A stretch of 64,000 nucleotides of DNA, taken from positions 186,001 through 250,000 of the forward strand of contig JAIUJO010000293.1 of the NCBI GenBank assembly GCA_023846275.1, given 5' to 3'. Each line of letters begins with the position of its first letter. Positions within the stretch are counted from its first letter, which is position 1. A program made the position numbers and the translations under genes. The notes beneath the pieces are model-generated. The model did not search any database, was not told the origin of the DNA, and worked only from the letters and a program-made list of their open reading frames with translations. This document shows, one piece after another, positions 40,980 through 52,274 of this stretch. Source of the stretch: Vanilla planifolia. Taxonomy: Eukaryota; Streptophyta; Magnoliopsida; Asparagales; Orchidaceae.

Positions 40980-42299
40980 AAACTTGCATTGCAAGATAAA
41001 AATGTCAACAAGTGTAACATGTTCAATTGCCTAATATGATACAAAATATTGTCTAAGAAGCATACCAAAATCATAAGAAAATAAAATATTTAAAAGTAAA
41101 CAAATTTATTTTTAATTAGATAGAGCTTACTAGGTTGAGTCCAACAAATTTCGTTTCTTAATGATTAAGCCTCATTTGTAAATACTATGAATTCAAAAAA
41201 TAAAAAGAAATAAAAAAATTAAAAATTATTATTTCAAAATTTAGTAAATATATATGAATGCATAAATAAGATAAACTAAAGAAATCTTATTTAACTAAAG
41301 CAAAGTGATGTAAAGGTCACATGAGAAAAGATTCCTGAATGCCAAATCAAGAGTTTATCAAAACATCACATAAAATTCTTTTTGGAATTACAATGGATTA
41401 GGAAAAAACAAGCTGAAATAAAAATGAAAAATTCTTTTAATTTTAAATTAAAGATGTACATATGTCGAAGTAAAAAAAATTAATTAATATAATTTTACTA
41501 AATCAAAGCGATGTAAAGGTCACATAAGAGGAAATTTAGAATTACATAATAATTAAGTAAATCAAATGGCAATATACGAAGAAATAAGACAAATTATACT
41601 AGAAAGTTGCAAATGTAAAAGCCTCATAAAGTGTGCTAAAACAACAAAAAATAAATATTTAATTTCCTAAAAAAGAATTATTAAATGTTTGAACTTCATA
41701 GAAAGGAGTTTAGTGACATTTCTTTCATCTACGTCAAGCCATATTTGGAATTACTATGATTTCAAAGTAATTAAATATAAATAATAAACAAGCATTATTT
41801 AACTTTTTGTAAGTATTTATAAACAAAGGAATGAGATAACTTGAATCAATCTAATATAACAAAGTCAACTTGATGCAAAGGCCACATGAGTATAGTATTA
41901 GAGTTACAAAAATAAAAGTAAAACATTTTTTAAATGAGACAAATTAAATGCGAAAGTTTCATTCCATGACATTAAGGAGATTGTGTGTAACATCACGAAT
42001 CATAAAATAAGGAAAGAATCTAAATGTTTAGTAAAGAAAGCTGAAATATTAAAAATTGAAATATTTAAAAATTTAAAAATGAATACATGTAGGATAGTGT
42101 TGTAGAGACAGCTCAAACAATGTCTGTAGTTTCATTCATATCTAATTTTGAACTATTATGAATTATAAGAGTAAATATATATAACTAACCATATATTTTA
42201 TTTTAATAATAATTAAATGTATATTAAAGCTAAAATTTGGTAGATTGATGCAATACCATATAATCGAACAAAAATGACGTGAAGGTCATATGAGAGGAG
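40980..42299 (+). repeat. Off-register 1,320-bp tandem duplication, copy 2
   Basis: Second copy, ending at the same gaaggtcatatgagaggag as copy 1 before normal satellite continues. The joint fuses the cacatgagaggag landmark directly to the ttgcattccaag landmark and skips about 90 bp of monomer. Only a few bases (gag, then a-rich) are shared at the breakpoints. This is not an in-register unequal exchange. Confidence 0.93.
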
Positions 42300-43340
42300 A
42301 TATGAAGTTTCAGAGAAACATAACTTAATAAAAAAATAACTTAATCAAAACAACACATTTAGAAAAGTTGGTTAAAGTTTGTTGGAAAACTTTATTCAAA
42401 AGTACTATGCAGATGAAATGTAATATGTTTAATAAAAAAAATCAAATATGAATCAAGATGCCTAGTAAAGAATACCAAAATATTAAAAAGTAAATATTTA
42501 ATAATATTTGATTGAATATTTAATTAAGTAGCACCAATGGAGATGAGTCCAATATTATTTGTTTAGCTTTAATCAAGTATCATAAAGAATAACTATGAAT
42601 TAGAACATTTAAAGAGGATAAATAATGATAAATTAAAAAAAATTGTATGGCACCAAAGTCAGAATGATGTAAAGGTCACTTGAAATGAGAATTAGAGTTT
42701 CATAGGATTTAAAAAATGAAAGTAAAACATTTGAGTAAATAAGATAAATTTCATAGAAAATTTTTATTAGAAGATTTTGACTTGACCTAGTGTAATATCA
42801 TTGATCATTAAATAAGGTTTGAGTCAAAGTATCCTATAAAATCAGAAAATTTCTTAATAATATAAATTTTTTCAAAATATATAAATCAAGATTTAATTAG
42901 ATAAAGCTCATCAAGTTGAGTGCAATGATTTTTTCATACATTGAATCTTTTTTAAATTATTTCAAATTACACAAGTAAATAAAAAAATTCTTATTTTAAT
43001 GTTAAGAGTACATATTATAATTAAAATGGATGAATTAAAAAATAATAATATAATTAAATCAAAATGATGTCCAATTTGCAAGATAAAATGTTTAAAACAA
43101 AATAGTTTTATAACAAAATAAAGAGGAATTTTGAAGAAATGAGAACTTATATAAAAAAATTACAATATAACATATTAAGAAGATTAAGTATAATATTTTT
43201 ACCATTAAATTAGGCTTGAATAACAATATCTCATAAAATATGATAAAACTAAAGAAAAAGAGATATTTGACAATACGAAAGATTTAACTACATAAAGCTT
43301 GTTGAATGAAAATAATGATGTTTGCTTCATCTTGATCTAA

Positions 43341-43566
43341 CATCATTGATAATTATTATGAGTTAACTAAGTAAATTTAAAAAATTATTTTTTTAATAAT
43401 AAGTAAATGTATATCTCTGATAAATTAAGACATATTAAAATAATTCAATATGACATCATTTAGAATTACTATGAATTAACAAAGTAAATTAGAAGAAATA
43501 AAATAAAGTTATTATTTTAATAATAAGTAAATATATAATAATAAATTAACATAAATTAAAATAATA
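43341..43566 (+). repeat. Sub-monomer tandem duplication (~113 bp x 2)
   Basis: The satellite part running from catcattgataattattatg through the ataataagtaaatgtata turn to about 43453 is repeated from 43454 (catcatttagaattactatg). The copies are diverged to about the same extent as monomers in general, so the event is old. Confidence 0.7.
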
Positions 43567-46500
43567 TAATACAGTAAAGTTAAATAAAATAATATCAAAA
43601 AATTAAATAAATAATTTAAGAAAGTTCCATTCCAAGATATTAAAGAGGACAAATGTAACATCCTTGATCGTTAGCTAAGTGAAGGCCCTGCAAAAAAATA
43701 TTTAAAAATAAAAAAACAAATTGGAAAGAGCATTATCAAGCAAGTTTAAGAAAATGTTTGCTTCTTCTTGATTAGATTTTGTTTGGAATTACTTTAAATG
43801 ACCAAGTAAAAAAACAACAACAATTATTCACTTTTATTTTAATATTAAAAAATGCATACATATTTGAGATGGAATAATTGAAATTACTGTAGTATATATT
43901 AATCAATTGAAAGAACTATAAAGGACACATATGGAGGGATTTAGAGTTACATAATAATCTAACCCAATTAAAGCTTAAAATTTTAAAAAATTAGATAAAT
44001 TATTTTAAACCTTATGATTCTAATACTAATTAGATCAAGTGTAGCAGCATCAATAATCAAATGTGTAATAAAAATAAATATCTCATACAGTCTACCAAAT
44101 ATATTCTAAAATAAAAAATATATAGAAATACAAAAATGAATATTAACTAGAAAGAGTAATTGTGTTCTATCCAACAAAATTTGTTTAATCTCAATTGAAC
44201 TTCATTTGGTAATATTACCAATTACCCAAAACTAAGTATGAATAATAATAAATATTTTTTTAATATTATGTATATATATTTTACAACTAAAATGTGTTAA
44301 ATTAGAGCAATGTAGTACGATGAAACTAAAGTGATGTAAATGTCATAAGAGAGAAGAATTACAATCTTATAGTAATAACTAAAATCGAAGTAAAAATTTT
44401 TAAAAATGAGATAAATTATACAAGTTTCATTCTAAGTTACTAAGGAGATGTATAGTAACATCACTGATAATCTAATTTGGTATGAATTTAAGTTACTCAT
44501 AAAACATGTTAAAATAATATGAAATAAAGTTTTTTAAAATATAGAAATAAATATTTAATTTCATTGAGCTTATCAAGATTATTCCTTGAACATTTGTTTA
44601 ATCTTAATCAGGACTAGTTTGGAACTACTTTGAATTGTTGAAGTAAAAAAGTTAAAAAATATATAGTTGTCATTTTAATAGTAAGTAAATATATATTAGA
44701 GCTAAAATGAGACAACTTGAAACAATATTATATAACTAAATAAAAGTAAATGTAAAGTTCATAAGATAGTAGAATTTGTATTTCATTGTAATATAATAAA
44801 AAAAAGGCAAAGCAATTGATGAAATAAGAGAAATTATATGTGAAAGTTGTGTTCCAAGAGACTTATGACAACGACAATAACATCCTTGATTAAAAAATTA
44901 GTTATTAATAAAAATGCATCATAAACTTTGGAATAACTTTGGAAAATAAAATTTACAAAATATTTAAATAAACATTTCATTAGGTAGTGCTCATTGAGCG
45001 AATAAAATAAATACATCAATTTGTGAAAGTAATTCATCATAAGAATTAGTAAATTATTTTTTTTATATGAATAAAATTTATTAAAGCATAAATGAGATAA
45101 AGTGAAATAATATAATATAGTCATGTGAAATTAATTTGAAGGTCACACAAGAGATAAATTGAAAAAACAAGATAAATTGTGCAAAAAGGGAACATTTGAG
45201 GATATTAAAATAATCGTGCATGACATCCTTCATCATCAAGTTAGTTGTTAATAGAAATGTCTCATAAATCATGCCAATAGTACAATAAAATATTTAAAAA
45301 TATAAAACTAAATGTTTAATTTGACAAAGCATAACGATATATGTTCATTGACATTTGTTCCCTCTAAATAAAACTACATTTGTATTTATTGCAAATTATT
45401 AAAGAAAATAACCTTAAATAACAACAAAAATTTATTTGAATAGTAGGTAAATATATATTAAAACTAAAATGAGATTAACTAAAGCACTAAAATATGTCCA
45501 AATCAAAGAAAAGAAAAGGTCACATAAGAGGAGATTTAGAATTAAATAGTACTACAACAAAATCAATGAGAATTATTTGAAGAAATGTTATTAATTATAT
45601 AAGAAGAATGTACTCCAAGTTCAGGAGGAGACTTACTATGGTATCCTTGATCATAAAATATTAAAAATATAAAATTAAATAGTTATTTGGATTAAGAAAG
45701 TTGTTTAGAGTCTGATGATATTTGTCTCATCTACATCAAATATTTTTTGGAAATACTAAGATATACAAAGTAAATAATTATAAATAATAACAAATTATTA
45801 TTTTAGTAAAATATATATATATTTTAAATAAAATGACATAAATTAAAGCCATATAATAATAAAATTAAAGTGATGCAAAGGTTAGATGAGAAAAGAGCAA
45901 TTGTTTAAAATAAATATAAATAACCAAAAGTTAAACTTTTTAATAAATGTTATACATTTTATGGGAAACTTGAATTCAATGATACTATGGTGATCAGGTT
46001 TAACATCTTTTTTTGTGAAATACATTATGATTTTAAATGTCTCATAAAACAAACTAGATTTATAGAAAATAATATTTAAAAAATGTAAAAATGAGTATTT
46101 AATTGGTAATGCCTATCGAGATGTTTCTAATGACATTTTTTCTTCCCTATCAAACCTCTTTTGGAACAATTATGAATTACATAATAAAAAATGATAAATA
46201 ATAACATACAATAATAAATTTATTATATATTAAACAAATATATATTAAAGATGAACTAAGATCAACAAAACCGATATAATATAACAAAATTATAGCGATG
46301 TAAATGTCACATGAGAGAAGATTTAGAATAACATAATAATATAACTACATAAAATGGAAAAATTTGAAGATATTAAATAAATTATATGCAAAAATTTCAT
46401 TGAAAGATAATATGGGGATCAAGCGTAATATCATTGATAGTAAAATAAGGTACAAGTCCAAATGTCCTGTAAAATTGCCCACATCCTATGAAATTATAAA

Positions 46501-47669
46501 ACTAAAAAGAAATAATGCATATTATGTTAGGTAGATTTGATTAAGATGGTCTAAGATGTTCCCTATGATCTTCATTGAACCTTATCCTGAATTACTATGA
46601 ATTATTATGTAAATAAGCTTAAATAGTCATTTATTATTATTTTAGTACTAAGCAAACTTATTTTAAAACTAAAATGAGCTAAATTGAACTAATGTGATCC
46701 AACCAAAATAAAGGTCAAATAAGAAGGGAATAAGTGTTCATAGAAAACAAAAGAAATAAAAAAAATAATCTGTAGAAATATTATGAATTATATTTGAATT
46801 TTACATTAAAACATAAAAAGCAAATTGTGTTAAATTCCTTATAAAATATTGTATCAATCAAAATTTCTCAAAAAGCATTTGAAAACCATAGAAAACTTAA
46901 TATTTCAAAAACTAAAGATAAATATTAAATTAGATTGGGCTCATTGTGATGGGTCTAGTGATGTTCATTTTGTATCACTCGAGCCCCATCTAAAATCAAT
47001 ATGACTCATAAAAATAAATGAGCATAAATAATGGCAAATTATTATTTTATTATTAAGTTAATATATATTAAAGATGATATGTGATAGATTGATACATTAT
47101 AATATAACCAAATCATAAACATTTAAAGGTCACACTAGAGGAGAAAAATAATTCCATTATATAAAAAACATAAGATTAAGAAAAATTGAAGAAATTAGAT
47201 AAAAGGTTTGTTTCAAAAAAATGAGGATGTTGAGTGTAACCCCTCAATCATCAAATAATGTAAAATTCAAAATGATTCTTAAAGTATGCAAAAATATTAT
47301 AAAATGTTTCTTGAAATATAGAAATAAATATTTAATCAAGAGGAGTCTCTTTTCAGGTCCTTGAACATGATCAAATATCTTTAAGAAAACTACAAGTTAC
47401 TAATACTAAGAATAAATAATAAGAAATTATTTTAATATTATGTAACTATATTTTAAAGCTAAAAAATGTGATGAACTATAATGAATATAATAAAACCAAA
47501 TAGAAAATTTTGAAAAAGGCATAAATTATAAAATAAGATTGTATTTGAGGATAAAAAAGACATCATGTGTAACACTCTCGATTGTCAAACAATGTACGAA
47601 TGAAAATTCTCAAAAAACATGTCAAATTCTTATAAAATAAAATATTTGAAAACATAGAAAACATATTTT

Positions 47670-49366
47670 AAGTGTCATCTTGTGTGACCATTATATTGTG
47701 TTTATTTTCATATAATATTGCTTCAGTTTATTTTATTTTTTCTTTAATATATATTTAATTGGTAATAAAATAAAAAATTTTATGATTTAATCCTATTTTT
47801 TTAATTGTAATAATTCCAAACAAATTCTAATCAAGAATAAAAAATGTTGTTAGACTCATTTTAATGAGCTTTATCTATTTGAACATTTTTTTTATATTTT
47901 TAAATATAAATGTCTTTGGTTTTTAACATGTTTTATAGGACATTTCAATTCATTCCTAATTATATGATCAAGGATATTAGACTCACTCTCTTTATTGTTT
48001 TGGAATTCAACTTTTTCATATAGATCTCATTTCTTAAAATGTTCCACCTTGATTTACCTATGATATTATGTAACTCTAAATATCCCCTCACGTTTCTTCA
48101 CTTTTATTTGGTTAAATTTCAATGCTTTAATTTATAAAATATATTCTATAAAAAATGTTTACTTAATATTATATTAACTATTTTATATTATTTAAATTTA
48201 TTTATCTTGTAATTAATAGTCAATCAGGATAGGGTCTGATTAAAACAAAACAAAGGTCATTGCACTCTTGTCATTGAGTTCAATCTTATTAAATATTTAT
48301 TTTTATGTTTTTTAATATGTTAATTTTTAGGGTTTGTCACACTTTATTGGTCATTTCCTTTTGTACCTAATTTGAAGATCGACGATTGATGATGCAAGGC
48401 TTGATCTACCTTGTATCTTAGAACACAACTTTCCTGCAAGTTTTATCTCGTTCCTTAAAATTTTAGCTTTAACTTAGTTATATTTTTCTGTAATTATAAA
48501 TCTCCTCTCCCTTGAATTTAATATCACTTTTATTTCGTTATTTTACTTTTCTTCAACCTATCTTTATTAAATTTTAAGATCTGTTAGCGTATTATTAAAG
48601 CAATAATTTATTATAATTTAGTCAATTTACTATAGTGATTTTTTATAGTTCAAATTGAGGTTCAATTTAAATGAATCTAATTTTGTTGGACTCATCTCAA
48701 TGATCATAATGTAATTAAATTTTATTTTTATTTTTTAAAAAATTTAAATAATTTGATGATTAGGGAAGTTATACCAAGTCTTCTTAGCATTAAAGAATTA
48801 GCTTCCTCAAAGCTTTATCTCATTTTTTAAAATAATTTTTTTATTTTATGACTATGTTACTCTTAATATCATCTTGTTTAACCTTTGAATATTTTTGAAC
48901 TTTTTATATTATATTTCTTTAATTTATCTCATTTTAGCTTCAACATATCCATATTTATTATTATAGTAATAATTTATTTTTTCAAAAGAGTATTAACATT
49001 TGTAATTCGTAGTAATTTTGATAAAGGTTTAATCATGCTCAAATAAGCATAATAGTTTCTTTTATATTTTAAATAGAGGTTTAATGCACTTTATGCACAT
49101 AATATATTTTTTAATATTTTTAAATATTTAATTTTTTATTGTTGTAGTGCCATATATAAGACATTTTCAATTCTACCTAATTTTAAGATTGAGGATGTCA
49201 TACTCGATCTTCTTAGTGTTCGGAAATGCAACTTTGCCACACAATTTCTAACATTTTTAAAACCTTTTCGTAATTTTTTAGCACATTATAATTTTGTTTA
49301 CTTATCTAATTTATTAAATAAAAAGTGTTCCAAATAGCATTAAATATGGACTAAACAAAATTTTTT
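47670..49366 (-). repeat. Diverged ~410-bp satellite array, block E (minus orientation)
   Basis: About four monomers in reverse, starting with gtcatcttgtgtgaccatta (reverse complement of the ggtcacatgag region) and continuing with attatatgatcaaggatat and cttgtatcttagaacacaac phrases. Both flanks are plus-oriented blocks, so this is an inverted segment of about 1.7 kb within the array. Confidence 0.85.
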
Positions 49367-51350
49367 AGGCCTTTCTCAATCTTTATTCAAAATCACACCT
49401 CACTTAGAATTATTGAAATTAAAAAGTTAAAGACCGTAAAAAGCAAAAAAAAAATAATTACATTAATTTTAAGTAAATATGAAGTGTAGCTAAAATTTGA
49501 TAAATAATGTAATGTAATATAACCAAATAAAAGAAAAAATTTAAGAAATAAAATAAATTATACGATAAAACTACATTCGATGATAATAAGGAGATTGATT
49601 ATGACACCCTTGGTAGGACGATTTGGTATAATCTAAATATCTAATAATTTACATTAAAATTATAATAAATAAAATATTTTAAATAATAAAATTAAATATC
49701 TAATTTCATTCAAAGAAAATATACATTAAAGTTAAAAGTTGACAAATTTAATCAACATAAAATAACCAAGTCAAATATAAGTTAATGTTACTTTAGAGGA
49801 GGATTTGAATTGCATTATAGTATATCAAAATCAATGCAAAAAAATTTAGGAAATGAGATATATTTTAAGGGAAAGTTACAGTCCAAGATACTAATATGAT
49901 CGACGTTAACATCCTTGATCCTAAAATAAATTTTAATTACAGAAAACCAAATCATAATGGCCCAACAACTTTTTCTTTCACTTAATTAGTTTTCATTGTG
50001 TTACAAGAATTACAAAATTACAAAAGCATAAATAATTATAAAATATTATTTTAAATAATAAGTAAATATATATATTTTAAATCAAATGAGATAAAGTGAA
50101 GCATTATAATGTAATCAATTCAAAGAAAAGTATATGACACACGATATTAGAATTAGATTACAATAATAATATAATTTAAATAGATAAACAAAAATAAATT
50201 ATATAAGAAAGATGTATTCAATGCTACTATAAAGATCATGTGTAAAATCCTTAAACATAAAATAAGTTAGTAGATGAAACATTTAATAAAATAAGCAAAA
50301 ATAAAACTCAAACATATCATTTGAAAATATAAATTCAATATTTAATTAGATAGGGCTCATCAAGGTTAGTTAAATGACTTTATTTTTCTCTTAGTTGGAC
50401 CTCATTTGCAATTACTATGAACTATCAAAGTAAATAATTAAAAATAATAATAAACTATTCTTTTATTGTTAAGTAAATATATATTAATGTTGAACTAAGT
50501 TTAGTTGAACAAAAGTATCAAAACAAAATCAATCTAATGTAAAGGTCATATGAGAGGTTATTAAGAATTACATAGTTATTTATCACAATCAATGTAAAAA
50601 TATAAAAAAGTGAAATACATTTTATGAGAAATTTGAAATCTTAAATACTAATTAGTTTGGGTGTATGTCATTTATCATTAAATTAGATATGAATCAAAAT
50701 ATCTCATAATGTACACCAAAATATTAATATATAAAATATTTTCATATTTAATCCGATAGAGCTCATCATGATGAGTCAAACTATGTTTGCTTTATGTCGA
50801 TCAGGCATTGCTTGAAATTTTTGTTGAACACCATTATAAAAAGCATAAATAAAAATAAAATATTATATCAAAATTAATTAAATATACATTAAAGAAAAAG
50901 TGAGATACATTGAAGCAATGAGATAGCTCTATATCAATGTGATACAAAGATCAAATGGGGGGAGATTTTGATTTATTACAAAGAACAACTTTTATAAAAA
51001 TGAGTTAAATTTAATAGGAGAGCCACACTTCATGATACAAAGGAGTTTTGAGTGTCACATCCTTGAACTCCAAATTAGCCAAAAATAAAAATATCATTTA
51101 AAGAATGTTAAATTTTACAAAAAGAAATATTTTAAAATATACAATGAATATTTATTTTAAAATATCTCATTGAGATAAGTGTATCAAATTTTTTTATGTC
51201 TATTAAATCTTTTTTGGAATTGCTATTAACTATTAAAGTAATTAATCATTAATAATAATAAATTAATATTTTAATATTAATTACATATTATTAAAGCAAA
51301 AATGAGAAAAATTTAAGCCTTGTGAAGCAAGTAAAACAATGCATTATAAT
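49367..51350 (+). repeat. Diverged ~410-bp satellite array, block F (plus orientation)
   Basis: About five monomers, beginning in the middle of a unit with a ctttctcaatctttattcaa-like copy of the tttcatctcgatcaaacctc landmark. Later copies of the gtcatatgagagg and ttgcattcc regions are readable (for example near 50527). It ends near 51350 at another orientation flip. Confidence 0.83.
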
Positions 51351-51683
51351 GAAATGAATATAATTAAATATTCAATCTTATCTATTTAAATTGTTTTTCT
51401 TGCATTTTTATATATTTTATGTGTTACATAAATTCAAACCTTATGTGATAATCTAAGAAGTTACACTTTATCTTTTTACAATCCTCAAATGCAATGTTCA
51501 ATTACAATTTGTCTTATTTCTTCTAATTTATCACTTTGATTTGGTTTAACTACATTGCATCAATTTACTTATGGTTACTTTCTTTGGTGAATCAACATAA
51601 TTCGAAACAACATCAAATTAAGGCAAACCCTTTAGTGTTCAGACTCATTTAAATTTCTATCTTATCTAATGATCAAGGACATT
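51351..51683 (-). repeat. Satellite block G, part left of the LTR element (minus orientation)
   Basis: Reverse-oriented monomer sequence starting near attaaatattcaatcttatc. It is interrupted at 51683 by the LTR element. Rejoining the flanks across one copy of the target duplication gives tgatcaaggacattacact, a normal reverse-orientation satellite phrase, so the element landed inside a monomer. Confidence 0.8.
51679..51683. repeat. Target-site duplication, left copy
   Basis: acatt immediately outside the left LTR, identical to 54900-54904. Five bases is the usual length for LTR retrotransposon integrases. Confidence 0.93.
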
Positions 51684-51843
51684 TGATGTAGGACAAAAAG
51701 GGGTATGGCGACACGAAAGATACGGGATTGTGTGTGTAGATAGAAAAGGAAAGGGAAATGATAAAAACTTTAGATTTTGGGATTTTGGTGGAGGGGTAGG
51801 AAGATGGATAGTAGAACCAGTGTCGGGGATAACTTACTGGTGT

Positions 51844-52074
51844 GGCATCTCACCACTTGGGCCTCGCACCCCTCCTCCCAGTACCAGAGCTTCAGCGAAT
51901 CAGCACGCCAAAACTGGAGTGGCGTCTCACCACTTGGACCTCACGTCCCTCCTCCCAGCATCAGAGTTTCAGCGAATCAGCACGCCAAAACTGGAGTGGC
52001 GTCTCACCACTTGGACCTCACGTCCCTCCTCCCAGTATAAGAGCTTTGACGAGTCGGCACGCCAAAGACACTCA
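51844..52074. repeat. 77-bp tandem repeat in the left LTR (3 units)
   Basis: Units start at ggcatctcac (51844), ggcgtctcac (51921) and ggcgtctcac (51998), each followed by cacttggacctcacgtccc, cctcctcccag and the cacgccaaa phrase. The last two are almost identical. They lie downstream of the TATA-like box and so would be in the transcript. Overlapping plus-strand open frames here are a by-product of a repeat length that shifts the frame at each unit. Confidence 0.92.
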
Positions 52075-52162
52075 GAGCACTCACGCTCAGAATGGAAGCA
52101 AACAAACTCAAAAGCTTGCATTAACTATTCAATCTCCTCCTTACAACAGAAGAGGACTTCCT

Positions 52163-52171
52163 CTTATATAG
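52163..52171 (-). promoter_or_regulatory. TATA-like box in the left LTR
   Basis: CTATATAAG on the minus strand, followed by an A/G-rich stretch. It is placed between the GC-rich U3 array and the 77-bp units, as expected for an LTR promoter. The transcription start would be about 30 bp further left. Confidence 0.65.
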
Positions 52172-52274
52172 GAATCCATAAGGGTACAAAAGACATTTGA
52201 CTCATAACATGAGAATACTAAAAGACACATGGGTAAACCAAAAGTCACATAAAAATAATGAAAATTAAGTTCAT

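Larger units (their letters stand above)
33540..47669 (+). repeat. Diverged ~410-bp satellite array, block D (plus orientation)
   Basis: The largest block, about 34 monomers. The ggtcacatgag landmark gives a ladder near 44341, 44757, 45141, 45519, 45880, 46305, 46713 and 47129, with spacings of 416, 384, 378, 361, 425, 408 and 416. Neighbouring monomers are no more alike than distant ones by eye, which suggests little recent homogenisation. Exceptions are the off-register duplication at 39660-42299 and the 113-bp duplication near 43341. The block ends at about 47669, where the orientation flips. Confidence 0.9.

Noticed and set aside
39660-42299. Higher-order satellite repeat made of three in-register monomers.
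   Set aside because: The length suggested it, but the joint skips part of a monomer and four monomer turns, one shortened, lie in each copy, so it is an off-register duplication.
51730-52200. Plus-strand open frames of 87-156 codons in each LTR with repeated SHHLDLTSLLP-type peptides.
   Set aside because: They come from the 77-bp tandem repeat, whose length is not a multiple of three, so the same peptide appears in all frames. They lie antisense to the element and occur identically in both LTRs.
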